Assembly (NCBI GenBank): GCA_027484685.1
Contig: JAIXSO010000005.1
Span: 1 to 64,000, forward strand
Direction of reading: 5' to 3'
DNA from: Bacteroidota bacterium
GTDB taxonomy: Bacteria; Bacteroidota; Bacteroidia; UKL13-3
DNA: 64,000 bases
A program made the translations under genes and the position numbers. The notes under the pieces were generated by a model. It worked only from the letters and a program-made list of their open reading frames with translations, did no database searches and had not been told where the DNA came from. Shown here piece after piece: positions 44,772-53,577 of the stretch (position 1 is the stretch's first letter; every line of letters starts with the position of its first letter).

Positions 44772-44779
44772 TACTTTTG
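44772..44779 (+). promoter_or_regulatory. Candidate -7 element of lysS
   Basis: TACTTTTG matches the Bacteroidota -7 consensus TAnnTTTG exactly, 40 bases before the lysS start. No convincing -33 TTG is seen at the right distance. Confidence 0.4.
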
Positions 44780-44819
44780 CATTCTTTTTTAAAAAAAATA
44801 GCATCAATAAAAAGCATTT

Positions 44820-46538
44820 ATGAGCAATCAATTAAGCGAACAAGAATTATTACGCAGACAAAAATTAAACGATATGCGCCAATTGGGTATTGACCCTTAT
44901 CCGGCTGCATTGTTTCCTATTTCTCACACCTCGGTAGAAGCAGCAAATAAATATACCGCAAATACTGAAAGTGAAGAAATGAAACAGGTTGTTTTTGCTG
45001 GCCGAATTATGAGTGTGCGCGATATGGGTAAAGCGTGTTTTGTGTTATTGCAAGATAGTGTAGGCAAATTACAAGTATATGTGCGCAGAGATGATATTTG
45101 CCCTGACGAAGACAAAACTTTATACGATACCGTTTTTAAAAAATTAATTGATATTGGCGATATTATTGGTGTAACAGGTTATATGTTTACTACCAAAACG
45201 GGCGAAATTTCATTGCATGCCAAAACTTTGGTGGTATTAAGCAAATCAATTAAACCATTACCTATTGTAAAAGAAAAAGATGGCGAAACCTTTGATGCCG
45301 TTACCGATCCTGAGTTTCGTTACCGTCAGCGTTATGCCGATTTAATTATTAATCCACATGTAAAAGAAACTTTTCATAAACGAAGTATCATGGTTAAAAC
45401 CATCCGCGATTTTTTAAACAATCATGGAGCATTGGAAGTTGATACACCCGTTTTACAAAATATTCCTGGTGGTGCAGCTGCAAGGCCATTTACTACCCAC
45501 CACAATGCATTAGATGTTCCTTTTTACTTGCGAATAGCAAATGAACTTTATTTAAAGCGTTTAATAGTTGGTGGTTTTGATTTTGTATATGAGTTTAGTC
45601 GCAATTTCCGTAACGAAGGAATGGACAGAACGCACAATCCTGAATTTACCGTATTAGAGTTTTATGTGGCTTATAAAGATTATAATTGGATGATGGATTT
45701 TACAGAGCAATTATTAGAAAAAGTTGCTTTAGAAATGCATGGCACCACTGAAGTAACTGTTGGCGATAAAAGTATAAGTTTTAAAGCCCCATTTAAAAGA
45801 TTACCAATATATGAAGCCATTCAAGAATTTACTGGTTTTGATATTAGTAATATGAATGAAGAGGAACTGAGGGAAACCTGTAAACAATTAAATATTCCTA
45901 CTACTCCAAGCATGGGTAAAGGAAAATTGGTTGATGAAATATTTGGAGCTAAGTGTGAAGGCAATTTTAATCAACCTACTTTTATAATTGATTACCCTGT
46001 AGAGTTAAGTCCTTTAACAAAAAAACACAGAACCAAAGAAGGATTGGTTGAAAGATTTGAGTTAATGGTAAATGGAAAAGAAATTGCCAATGCCTATTCA
46101 GAGTTAAATGACCCAATTGAACAAAGAGAACGTTTTGAAGAGCAAGTAAAATTAATGGAGCGTGGCGATGATGAGGCTATGTTCATTGATCATGATTTTT
46201 TACGTGCGTTAGAATATGGAATGCCTCCTACCTCTGGAATAGGCTTTGGAATAGATAGATTGGCCATGTTATTAACCAACCAACATTCAATTCAAGATGT
46301 ATTGTTTTTCCCTCAAATGCGTCCTGAGAAAAAACAATTGGATTTAACCGCAGAAGAGAAACAAATTTTAGAAATTTTGAAACCAAATATCAGTATGCCT
46401 TTGGCCGATTTAAAACAATCGGTATCAAACTTAAGTGGCAAGCAATGGGACAAAGCCATGAAAGGTTTGGCAGGTCATGGTTTAACTAAAGTGGAGTTAA
46501 ATGGTGAAACCAAAATGGTAAGTTATATTGGGCAATAG
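44820..46538 (+). CDS. lysS: Lysyl-tRNA synthetase, class II
   Basis: It charges tRNA-Lys. The 572 residues contain an N-terminal OB-fold tRNA-anticodon domain (about 55-160) and the class II core with motif 2 FRNEGMDRTHNPEFT and motif 3 GIGFGIDRLAML. FRYRQRYADLI is also typical. A C-terminal extension of about 65 residues after the FPQMRPEKK end is predicted to be helical with a winged-helix-like look (EEKQILEILK to MVSYIG); such tails are seen in Bacteroidota LysRS. Confidence 0.97.
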   Translation: MSNQLSEQELLRRQKLNDMRQLGIDPYPAALFPISHTSVEAANKYTANTESEEMKQVVFAGRIMSVRDMGKACFVLLQDSVGKLQVYVRRDDICPDEDKTLYDTVFKKLIDIGDIIGVTGYMFTTKTGEISLHAKTLVVLSKSIKPLPIVKEKDGETFDAVTDPEFRYRQRYADLIINPHVKETFHKRSIMVKTIRDFLNNHGALEVDTPVLQNIPGGAAARPFTTHHNALDVPFYLRIANELYLKRLIVGGFDFVYEFSRNFRNEGMDRTHNPEFTVLEFYVAYKDYNWMMDFTEQLLEKVALEMHGTTEVTVGDKSISFKAPFKRLPIYEAIQEFTGFDISNMNEEELRETCKQLNIPTTPSMGKGKLVDEIFGAKCEGNFNQPTFIIDYPVELSPLTKKHRTKEGLVERFELMVNGKEIANAYSELNDPIEQRERFEEQVKLMERGDDEAMFIDHDFLRALEYGMPPTSGIGFGIDRLAMLLTNQHSIQDVLFFPQMRPEKKQLDLTAEEKQILEILKPNISMPLADLKQSVSNLSGKQWDKAMKGLAGHGLTKVELNGETKMVSYIGQ

Positions 46539-46556
46539 TTTTTATTTGAACCCAAC

Positions 46557-46586
46557 AAAAAAGCCTCGAAATTCGAGGCTTTTTTG
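46557..46586. terminator. Bidirectional terminator between lysS and icd
   Basis: AAAAAAGCCTCG pairs with CGAGGCTTTTTT around a short AT loop, giving A- and T-runs on both sides. It serves the convergent lysS (plus) and icd (minus) genes. Confidence 0.9.
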
Positions 46587-46622
46587 TGTTTTAAAAGTAT
46601 AAATTATATCGCTTACTTATTA

Positions 46623-47849
46623 TTAAGCTAATTTAGCTTTTAAGTTAGTATCAATTGCATCTAAAAAGTCTTGTGTATTTAGGTAATGTTCGCCTAAATT
46701 AACTTTATTTCCATGAATACAAACAGCTAAATCTTTGGTCATTTTGCCACTTTCAACAGTTTCAATACAAACAGCTTCTAATGCATGACAGAAATTAATT
46801 AACTCTTGGTTGCCATCTAATTTGCCTCTAAACTCTAATCCACGAGTCCAAGCAAAAATACTTGCAATTGGGTTAGTGCTTGTTGGTTTGCCAGCTTGGT
46901 GGTCGCGGAAGTGACGAGTTACTGTTCCGTGAGCTGCTTCTGCTTCCATTACTTTTCCATCAGGTGTAATTAAAGTTGAAGTCATTAAACCCAATGAACC
47001 AAAACCTTGTGCTACTGTATCACTTTGAACATCACCATCGTAGTTTTTACAAGCCCAAACAAAATTTCCATTCCATTTTAAAGCCGATGCTACCATATCG
47101 TCAATTAAACGATGTTCGTAAACAATTCCTGCTTCTACAAATTTTGCTTTGTAATCTGCTTGATAAATTTCTTCAAAAATATCTTTAAATCTACCATCGT
47201 ATTTTTTCAAAATGGTGTTTTTGGTAGAAAGGTATAAAGGCCATTTTTTACCTAAAGCTTGGTTAAAACAAGCATGAGCAAAACCACGAATACTTTCATC
47301 GGTATTATACATAGCCATTGCTACACCATCGCCCTTAAAGTTATAAACTTCAAATTCTTGAACAGTTCCGTCTTCGCCTTCAAACTTAACGGTTAGTTTT
47401 CCTTTTCCTTTGGTTACAAAATCAGTAGCGCGGTATTGATCACCAAATGCATGACGGCCAATACAAATTGGTGCGGTCCAATTTGGAACCAATCTTGGTA
47501 CATTTTTACATACAATTGGTTCGCGGAAAACAGTTCCATCTAAAATATTACGAATGGTGCCGTTAGGGCTTTTCCACATTTGTTTTAGGTTAAACTCCTT
47601 TACACGTTGTTCATCAGGTGTAATGGTAGCACACTTGATACCAACGCCATATTTTTTAATAGCTTCAGCAGCATCAATTGTAACTTGGTCGTTAGTTTCG
47701 TCTCTATATTCCATTCCTAAATCGTAGTATTTTATATCTAAATCCAGGTAAGGTAAAATCAATTTATCTTTAATAAATTTCCAGATAATGCGAGTCATTT
47801 CATCACCATCTAATTCAACCACAGGGTTGGCAACTTTTATTTTTGTCAT
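46623..47849 (-). CDS. icd: Isocitrate dehydrogenase, NADP-dependent (eukaryote-like type)
   Basis: It oxidises isocitrate to 2-oxoglutarate in the citric acid cycle. The 408 residues belong to the homodimeric branch shared with eukaryotic IDH1/2, as shown by [44 protein letters not shown]-like [17 protein letters not shown], and [38 protein letters not shown] contains the NADP loop. ATG at 47849 is the only sensible start. It stands alone. Confidence 0.96.
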   Translation of the reverse strand: MTKIKVANPVVELDGDEMTRIIWKFIKDKLILPYLDLDIKYYDLGMEYRDETNDQVTIDAAEAIKKYGVGIKCATITPDEQRVKEFNLKQMWKSPNGTIRNILDGTVFREPIVCKNVPRLVPNWTAPICIGRHAFGDQYRATDFVTKGKGKLTVKFEGEDGTVQEFEVYNFKGDGVAMAMYNTDESIRGFAHACFNQALGKKWPLYLSTKNTILKKYDGRFKDIFEEIYQADYKAKFVEAGIVYEHRLIDDMVASALKWNGNFVWACKNYDGDVQSDTVAQGFGSLGLMTSTLITPDGKVMEAEAAHGTVTRHFRDHQAGKPTSTNPIASIFAWTRGLEFRGKLDGNQELINFCHALEAVCIETVESGKMTKDLAVCIHGNKVNLGEHYLNTQDFLDAIDTNLKAKLA

Positions 47850-48039
47850 TTTTTTATGAGTAAATTATAAATTTAAGGGCGAAAATAATTAGTTTTACTA
47901 AGCTACCAAATGTATAATTTGCTGTTTTATATTATTTTTCTAAAAGCAGTAATGAATTTCTATTTAAAAAATTGATTAATAAATGTTGGAGATTGATTAC
48001 AAAAAATTGAACCTTTAAAAGCACAGAATTCAATCAAAT

Positions 48040-48067
48040 CAAAAATCAAAAATCAAAAATCAAAAAT
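48040..48067. repeat. Tandem heptamer repeat
   Basis: CAAAAAT is repeated four times without a break. It lies in the 303-base icd-pdhA gap, upstream of pdhA. Copy number may vary by slippage. The rest of this gap shows no gene. Confidence 0.85.
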
Positions 48068-48152
48068 TTAGAACTGATTATCAGCTAATTATTTTAATAG
48101 AATACCTTTTTAACTTAGTTATTTTTTCGTTTTTTTGCATTCCTTTTAAATT

Positions 48153-49142
48153 ATGACAAGCTTTACAAAAGAAACTTACATGCGTTGGTTTGAGCAGATG
48201 ATGCTTATGCGCAGATTTGAAGAGAAAACTGCTCAACTTTATGGGCAACAAAAAATAAAAGGCTTTTGCCATTTATACATTGGCCAAGAAGCTGTAGTGG
48301 CAGGAACTATGAGTGCATTAAATAGTGATGATAGAATTATTACTGCTTACCGCGATCATGCTCATGCTTTAGCTTGCGGCATTTCGGCTAATGCTGTTAT
48401 GGCAGAGCTTTATGGTAAAGTAACTGGCTGCTCAAAAGGAAAAGGTGGTTCAATGCACATGTTTAGTAAAGAGCACAACTTTTTTGGTGGTCATGGTATT
48501 GTTGGAGGTCAAATTCCGTTAGGTGCAGGAATTGCTTTTGCCGATATGTACAGAGGTGGAAAACAAGTAACTGTATGTTATATGGGCGATGGTGCTGTTC
48601 GTCAAGGTGCATTACACGAAGCTTTTAATATGGCTATGCTTTGGAAAATTCCAGTAATTTTTGTTTGCGAAAACAATGGATACGCAATGGGAACATCTGT
48701 GGAGCGTACTACCAACCAAATGGATATTTATAAAATTGGTTTAGCTTACGACATGCCTTGCAAAGAGGTAGATGGTATGCAAGCTGAAACTGTTCATGAG
48801 GCAATTGCTGAGGCAGCCGAAAGAGCAAGAAAAGGCGATGGGCCAACATTTTTAGAAATTAGAACTTACCGATACCGCGGTCACTCTATGAGCGATCCGG
48901 CTAAATACCGAACCAAAGAAGAAGTAGAGGAATACAAAATGCGTGATCCTTTGGAAAGAGTAAGAAAAACAATTTTAGATAACAAATGGGCTACCGAAGC
49001 AGAATTAGAAGCTGCGGAAGAAAAAATAATGGCCGAAGTTTTAGCATCGGTTGAGTTTAGCGAAAACTCTCCTTATCCAGAAGGCTCAGCTTTATGGGAA
49101 GATGTTTACTCGGAGCCAAACTATCCATTTATTACCGAATAA
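48153..49142 (+). CDS. pdhA: Pyruvate dehydrogenase E1 component, alpha subunit
   Basis: It is the thiamine-diphosphate-binding half of E1, which decarboxylates pyruvate. In 329 residues the TPP/Mg site is GDGAVRQGALHEAFNMA followed by ENNGYAMGTS. The phosphorylation-loop region reads YRYRGHSMSDPAKYRTKEEV. The start LMRRFEEKTAQLYGQQKIKGF is standard for E1-alpha. The beta subunit and E2 are not in this window, so the complex genes are dispersed. Confidence 0.95.
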   Translation: MTSFTKETYMRWFEQMMLMRRFEEKTAQLYGQQKIKGFCHLYIGQEAVVAGTMSALNSDDRIITAYRDHAHALACGISANAVMAELYGKVTGCSKGKGGSMHMFSKEHNFFGGHGIVGGQIPLGAGIAFADMYRGGKQVTVCYMGDGAVRQGALHEAFNMAMLWKIPVIFVCENNGYAMGTSVERTTNQMDIYKIGLAYDMPCKEVDGMQAETVHEAIAEAAERARKGDGPTFLEIRTYRYRGHSMSDPAKYRTKEEVEEYKMRDPLERVRKTILDNKWATEAELEAAEEKIMAEVLASVEFSENSPYPEGSALWEDVYSEPNYPFITE

Positions 49143-49187
49143 AAATTAGATTATTTAATTAAAGAACTTATAAAATAACAAAAGGAA

Positions 49188-49886
49188 ATGTCAGAAAAAC
49201 ACAAAGAGTCGGGTTTAGATTTAGATGCAACACTTATGGAAACTACCCATAAGGTAGAGGATTTTTACCATAAGAATAGAAAAAACATTTTAATTGCTTT
49301 AGGTGTAATTGTAGTAGCAGTAGTAGGTTACTGGAGTTTTACTAAATTTTACTTAGAGGATAAAGAGAAAAGCGCTCAAATAGCTGTTTTCCCTGCGCAA
49401 GCTTGGTTTGAAGTTGATTCATTTAACTTGGCTTTAAATGGCGATGGTAAAGGTAAATTAGGTTTTATAGAAATAGCTAACGAGTTTGGCATGACTAAAA
49501 CTGGTAACTTAGCACATTATTATGCTGGTGTTTGCTACATGCAAAAAGGCGAATTTGCTAATGCTATTGAGCAATTAGAAGATTTTAGCACCGACAATAA
49601 ATTAATTGGCCCATTAGCAGTTGGTTTACTAGGCGATGCTTATAGCGAAACAAACGACTTTGATAAAGCAGTTAAAAACTATACCAAAGCAGCTAACATG
49701 AGTAAAAATAAATTAACAGCTCCTATTTTCTTAAAGAAAGCTGGATTTATTTACGAAGAGCAAAAAGATTGGGGTAATGCTTTAAGCATGTACGAAAAAA
49801 TTAAAAGCGATTATCCAGATGCTACTGAAGCAAGCGATATTGATAAATTTATTGCTCGTGCACAAGCAGCTAAAGACGCTAAATAA
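49188..49886 (+). CDS. Membrane-anchored TPR protein (YfgM-like)
   Basis: A 232-residue protein with a cytoplasmic N-terminus, one membrane helix (about 34-51, ILIALGVIVVAVVGYWSF) and about four TPR units outside, for example LAHYYAGVCYMQKGEFANAIEQLEDF. The layout resembles YfgM/UPF0070, which helps translocated proteins fold. It lies 45 bases after pdhA in the same direction, perhaps co-transcribed. Confidence 0.83.
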   Translation: MSEKHKESGLDLDATLMETTHKVEDFYHKNRKNILIALGVIVVAVVGYWSFTKFYLEDKEKSAQIAVFPAQAWFEVDSFNLALNGDGKGKLGFIEIANEFGMTKTGNLAHYYAGVCYMQKGEFANAIEQLEDFSTDNKLIGPLAVGLLGDAYSETNDFDKAVKNYTKAANMSKNKLTAPIFLKKAGFIYEEQKDWGNALSMYEKIKSDYPDATEASDIDKFIARAQAAKDAK

Positions 49887-49908
49887 TTGATAAACAAAAT
49901 AGTAAGAA

Positions 49909-49939
49909 ACCATCCAGTTAATAATGGATGGTTTTTTTA
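49909..49939 (+). terminator. Terminator between TPR gene and ribH
   Basis: ACCATCCA pairs with TGGATGGT around a seven-base loop and is followed by seven T. It should attenuate or end transcription from pdhA-TPR before ribH. Confidence 0.75.
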
Positions 49940-49957
49940 TTTATAAACAAAAATAAA

Positions 49958-50452
49958 ATGGCAACTAAATTAAAGAACTTATCAGATACAAACTTAGAGA
50001 ACAGCAAAGCTTTTACTAAAACTAAAATTAGTTTAGTAGTAGCTGAATGGAATAGCGAGATTACTTTTGCGCTTCGTGATGGTGCAATTGAGTTTTTAAC
50101 CAAAATGGGCGTTAAAGAAAAAAACATTTTAATTAGCTATGTACCAGGCGCATACGAATTAGCTTTTGGGGCTCAATTAGTAGCCGAAAAAACCAAGTGC
50201 GATTCAATTATTACCATTGGCTGCATAATTAAAGGCGATACTCCTCATTTTGATTTTATTAGCGATGCTTGCGCAAATGGCATAATGCAAGTAGGTTTAA
50301 GCTACGGTTTGCCAGTTATATTTGGTGTGTTAACCACCAACGATTTAAAGCAAGCACAAGAACGTAGCGGAGGAAAACACGGAAATAAAGGTGTAGAAGC
50401 AGCAGAAACTGCATTAAAAATGATTGCTTTACAAACACAATTAAGTAAATAA
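49958..50452 (+). CDS. ribH: 6,7-Dimethyl-8-ribityllumazine synthase
   Basis: It joins the ribitylamino-uracil and butanone-phosphate substrates in riboflavin synthesis. The 164 residues have VVAEWNSEIT, VPGAYELAFGAQ, IGCIIKGDTPHFDFI (the catalytic His and phosphate-binding Lys region), PVIFGVLTTNDLKQAQERSGG, and GNKGVEAAETALKM. ATG at 49958 is preferred to the in-frame 49928 because the latter lies inside the terminator hairpin region. No FMN riboswitch was seen upstream. Confidence 0.94.
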   Translation: MATKLKNLSDTNLENSKAFTKTKISLVVAEWNSEITFALRDGAIEFLTKMGVKEKNILISYVPGAYELAFGAQLVAEKTKCDSIITIGCIIKGDTPHFDFISDACANGIMQVGLSYGLPVIFGVLTTNDLKQAQERSGGKHGNKGVEAAETALKMIALQTQLSK

Positions 50453-50456
50453 AACT

Positions 50457-50540
50457 ATGGGAATATTTTTTTATATATTGATATTTTCAATAGGAGCAGG
50501 AATGATCTTTTTATTTAAAAAGTATTCGAAAAAAGACTGA
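50457..50540 (+). CDS. 27-residue candidate membrane peptide
   Basis: ATG starts four bases after the ribH stop codon. The predicted peptide has a hydrophobic helix (GIFFYILIFSIGAGMIFLF) followed by a Lys-rich end KKYSKKD, which gives a single-span topology. The terminator at 50561 lies 20 bases beyond its stop, so it is in the ribH transcript. It is too short for firm proof. Confidence 0.4.
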   Translation: MGIFFYILIFSIGAGMIFLFKKYSKKD

Positions 50541-50560
50541 TTGGAATAACAACGAATTGT

Positions 50561-50597
50561 AAAAGCCATTGAGAAAATTAATCTCAATGGCTTTTTT
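50561..50597. terminator. Bidirectional terminator after ribH unit
   Basis: AGCCATTGAGA pairs with TCTCAATGGCT around a seven-base loop, with A- and T-runs flanking. The convergent lipoprotein gene ends at 50618. Confidence 0.85.
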
Positions 50598-50617
50598 GTT
50601 GTTTTCTAGCTTTTTTA

Positions 50618-51028
50618 TTAATTATTATTCTGTACAGTCGGGTCAAAGATTGAATTTTCTTTGCACCATTCTTCAAAACCTTTTTCCCCAAGTGCTGCTT
50701 TTAAATCGGTTGAACTTATTGCTGTTCCTTCAACAACATATCCTGCTACAAAGGGATAGTTTTCAATTTTTACCACACCATCTATTAATAAATCATATTG
50801 AGTTCCCGCACTTTGAAGTGCTTTATCCATTGCATCTTTTATATTTGCCCCAATACCCAAAAAGCCAAAACTTTTACCTTTTACTCTGATTCCTTTTGCT
50901 TTATCAAACTTTAAACTGTGGTTTTTTGAGCTAATAACGGTAAAGTCAACTAGCCTTTGTGAGCAACTAGTAAAAATTAGTGTCAAACACACTAACGCTG
51001 CTAAAATTTTAATTTTTGTTGTTTTCAT
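50618..51028 (-). CDS. Putative lipoprotein, TRL-like
   Basis: A 136-residue lipoprotein with a signal ending LIFTSC-SQ. The mature part, SFGFLGIGANIKDAMDKALQ followed by YDLLIDGVVKIENYPFVAG, resembles small TRL-type envelope lipoproteins (a glycine-rich turn, a helix with Asp/Ala, then a short beta segment). Function is unknown. It lies 13 bases after the PKD lipoprotein gene in the same direction, so the two are probably co-transcribed. Confidence 0.7.
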   Translation of the reverse strand: MKTTKIKILAALVCLTLIFTSCSQRLVDFTVISSKNHSLKFDKAKGIRVKGKSFGFLGIGANIKDAMDKALQSAGTQYDLLIDGVVKIENYPFVAGYVVEGTAISSTDLKAALGEKGFEEWCKENSIFDPTVQNNN

Positions 51029-51041
51029 TGTTATTTATTTT

Positions 51042-51788
51042 TTATTCCCAAGTTAAACTTAATTCAACGGTTATTCCATTCTGAGTATTTGTAACTTTTG
51101 AAGGATATGGATTAGAGCCTGTGGTGTAATTGTTAAAGGCAAAACCTACATATCCTATATTGTCATCTGAGTCAGGGCTATCAAAATCCCAAACATCAAT
51201 AAATCTCGAGGTATTAATATCTGCTATTTCGAAAGGTGTTGTAAATGTCCAGCTTAATGGAAGTGTTGATGTAGTAACATCATTAATTCTTGAACCAGAA
51301 TTTGAACTTAATATATTGTTGGAAATATCAGTTATATTAAAATATACATCTGGTCCAGTTGAAAAATCCCAACTTGAACCTGTTCCATCAACGAATGGAA
51401 TATTTGTAATATTTACTTTTGTTATTTTTACCTTGGTTGGTGCACTACCAATATTTATAGTTTTAGAAGTAGTCGTCTTTCCACCAGCCCCTGTTGAGGT
51501 TAATTTTACTGTATAAACACCACCTGAGGCAAATGTATGTTCAGGGTTAACATCTGTTGATGTTGAATTGTCACCAAAATCCCAAACAAATGCCGTTGCA
51601 TTGGTTGATGTGTTTGTAAATGTTACTGTAGCTGGTGCTGGCAAATTAGCCCCTGTGTAAATAAAATCCGCAGTTGGTATTGGTGCAACTTGGGCAGGTT
51701 TTGTTTCTTCTTTTGTGCATGAAAAAATTGTAGTAAGTGCAACAAATAGAGTAATAATGCTTAATTGAATGTTTTTATTTGTGGTCAT
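51042..51788 (-). CDS. Lipoprotein with PKD domain
   Basis: A 248-residue surface lipoprotein. The signal ends LTTIFSC-TKEE; a Pro/Ala linker precedes one PKD domain (about 38-115) with the standard FVWDFGDNSTSTDVNPEHTF and GVYTVKLTSTG. The C-terminal half (about 115-248) is a separate beta-rich domain, LPLSWTFTTPFEIADI and DVWDFDSPDSDDNIG, possibly calcium-binding because of its Asp runs. Binding or adhesion is likely; no enzyme motif is seen. Confidence 0.85.
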   Translation of the reverse strand: MTTNKNIQLSIITLFVALTTIFSCTKEETKPAQVAPIPTADFIYTGANLPAPATVTFTNTSTNATAFVWDFGDNSTSTDVNPEHTFASGGVYTVKLTSTGAGGKTTTSKTINIGSAPTKVKITKVNITNIPFVDGTGSSWDFSTGPDVYFNITDISNNILSSNSGSRINDVTTSTLPLSWTFTTPFEIADINTSRFIDVWDFDSPDSDDNIGYVGFAFNNYTTGSNPYPSKVTNTQNGITVELSLTWE

Positions 51789-51894
51789 AATATTTAAATA
51801 TCTGCAAATAAAATAATTTTTATTAAAAAAACCACTAATAAGGTGTTTTTAATTAATGGTAACTAAAAAGGGGTATATTATTTTGGTTTGTAGT

Positions 51895-52161
51895 ATGCCT
51901 AAAGTTTCAAAAGAAAATAATCCTTATATTATTGCTTTGGCTTCTAGAATTAAGGAGTTAAGAATTGCTATGGGATATACTAGTTACGAATATTTTGCTT
52001 ACGAAAAAGGGTTCTCACGTTCACAATATGGCAGATATGAAAAAGGTGAAGATATTCGTTACTCAAGTTTAATGAAATTAATTTCAGCATTTGAATTGAC
52101 ACCAAATGAATTTTTTGATGATAGGTTTAGTCAGCTGTCTGTTCCTGTTACTTTTATTTAA
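51895..52161 (+). CDS. XRE family helix-turn-helix regulator
   Basis: An 88-residue DNA-binding protein. SRIKELRIAMGYTSYEYFA and GFSRSQYGRYEKGEDIRYSS form the Cro/C1-type HTH, with the recognition helix around RSQYGRYE. ATG at 51895 is preferred; the frame is open to 51856. The stop codon TAA shares its last A with the ATG of the next frame (52161). Confidence 0.78.
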   Translation: MPKVSKENNPYIIALASRIKELRIAMGYTSYEYFAYEKGFSRSQYGRYEKGEDIRYSSLMKLISAFELTPNEFFDDRFSQLSVPVTFI

Positions 52162-52451
52162 TGTACATAACATATTGGGATTTTGATGGGAAATACACTT
52201 ATAGCGAAATAAAAAAGGTAGGACTGGATAAAGAATTGGCATCTAAAATTTCATTGTATTATGAAAATAACAATCCAATTGTTAAAATAAATTCATTAAC
52301 AGAAACCAAAACCATTATTGAACTCATTAACCTAAATGGCACAAAATTATTTAGCAACGAACAAACAATCATTAGTGGTGAAAACACTTTTGCCATCAAT
52401 GGTAATATTAATACAGGTTTGTATTTATTAAAAGTACAAGTGGAAGATTAA
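52161..52451 (+). pseudogene. Orphan T9SS sorting-domain fragment
   Basis: This 96-codon frame has no signal peptide, yet reads like the last part of a T9SS-secreted protein. YITYWDFDGKYTYSEI matches the usual last bulk strand before a sorting domain. It continues as ISLYYENNNPIVKINSL and ends NTGLYLLKVQVED in sorting-domain style, although without the YPNP motif (YYENN in its place). The rest of the parent gene is missing. It overlaps the XRE stop by one base, so it may still be translated by coupling, but an exported product is not possible without a signal. Confidence 0.65.
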
Positions 52452-52564
52452 GTAAAGTATTTTAAAGTTTGGATAAGGTAGACAATAGCAAAGTTTATAT
52501 TAAACTGAAAGTATATTTAAACTCAGGTCAGTTAAAATGCTAATAGTAAGATAAAAACAAAAAT

Positions 52565-52692
52565 TGCCAGTCATTCCGTAGGAATCTTCCTTGATAACTT
52601 ACACCATTGAATTAAACAATAAATTTTGTAAAAATAAATGATTGGTTAAGTCCAGGAATTCCGCTTAGCGGGACTTCGGAATGACCCAACGT
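52565..52692. repeat. REP-type element pair
   Basis: GTCATTCCG (52569-52577) and CGGAATGAC (about 52677-52685) close a 117-base inverted arrangement. Inside it are smaller hairpins TTCCGTAGGAA and CCGCTTAGCGG. The remainder of the gap 52452-52806 holds no supported gene. Confidence 0.65.
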
Positions 52693-52806
52693 CTTTTAAA
52701 TTGTTTTTTTTGAAAAAAAATTATCTATCGTAATTACACAAATAGAAAGGCATTGAACTTAACAGCAGTCCAAGAATCAATAAAATGAACTTATATTTGT
52801 ATTGTA

Positions 52807-53268
52807 ATGAGTGAAATAGAAATATATAAATCTGCTGACGATGCAATTGAACTTCAAGTAAGTTTTGATAATGACACCGTTTGGTTAAATCGTCATCAAT
52901 TAGCTTTTCTTTTTGACAGAGATATAAAAACAATCGGTAAGCATATCAAAAATATTTTTGATGAAAAAGAATTAGATAATAATTCAACTGTCGCAAAATT
53001 TGCGACAGTTCAAATGGAAGGTGAAAGAGAAATAAAACGAGAAATTGAGCATTATAACCTTGATGTAATCATCTCGGTAGGTTACAGAGTAAAATCAAAG
53101 CAAGGCACTCAATTCAGACAATGGGCAACCCAACGTTTGAAAGACTACTTGGTGCAAGGTTATGCAATAAATGAAAAGCGTTTAAAAGAAGCCAATAGTA
53201 AATTACAAGATTTACAAAAAGCCATTACTTTGGCTGTGAAAGCATGGAGTAATTTTGCACATTCTTAA
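52807..53268 (+). pseudogene. Truncated RhuM/Rha-type virulence family gene
   Basis: The 153 codons match the front half of RhuM-family proteins: VWLNRHQLAFLFDRDIKTIGKHIKNIF, KFATVQMEGEREIKREIEHYNLDVIISVGYRVKS, and GTQFRQWATQRLKDYLVQGYAINEKRL. Complete members are more than 300 residues. Here the frame departs after LQKAITLAVKAW and stops where a CGTCATTGCGA-type repeat begins (53276), so the gene was cut by the repeat or a linked deletion. A perfect TATATTTG lies eight bases upstream of its start. Confidence 0.8.
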
Positions 53269-53275
53269 TACTTCA

Positions 53276-53311
53276 CGTCATTGCGAACGAAGTGAAGCAA
53301 TCTCATTTTCA
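53276..53311. repeat. CGTCATTGCGA-type REP copy
   Basis: CGTCATTGCGAACGAAGTGA followed by GCAATCTCATT is a partial copy of the repeat at 36864-36938. It starts just past the truncated RhuM gene. The rest of the gap, to 53577, holds no supported gene. Confidence 0.65.
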
Positions 53312-53577
53312 GTCAACTTAAAGATTATTTCACTTAGTTCGCGATTACGACTACATTATATTTTCAGAATTTTTTGACTTATGTAAAAGGTCTATTTTAA
53401 AATATATATTTATAAGCAAAAAGAACTCTAAGCATGATGCTTAAAAAACTTTTACAATTTTCAATCGTACATTTTGTTAAACAAGTACGCTTAAATGTGA
53501 GCAAAGCTTAGCATAAGGCTTTGTGGTAAAAAAAGTTTAGGCATTAATTTTGTTGATTACGAATTTTATTGATTGAT

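Noticed and set aside
49887-49957. Possible FMN riboswitch upstream of ribH
   Set aside because: Only a simple terminator hairpin is present; none of the conserved FMN-element segments is seen.
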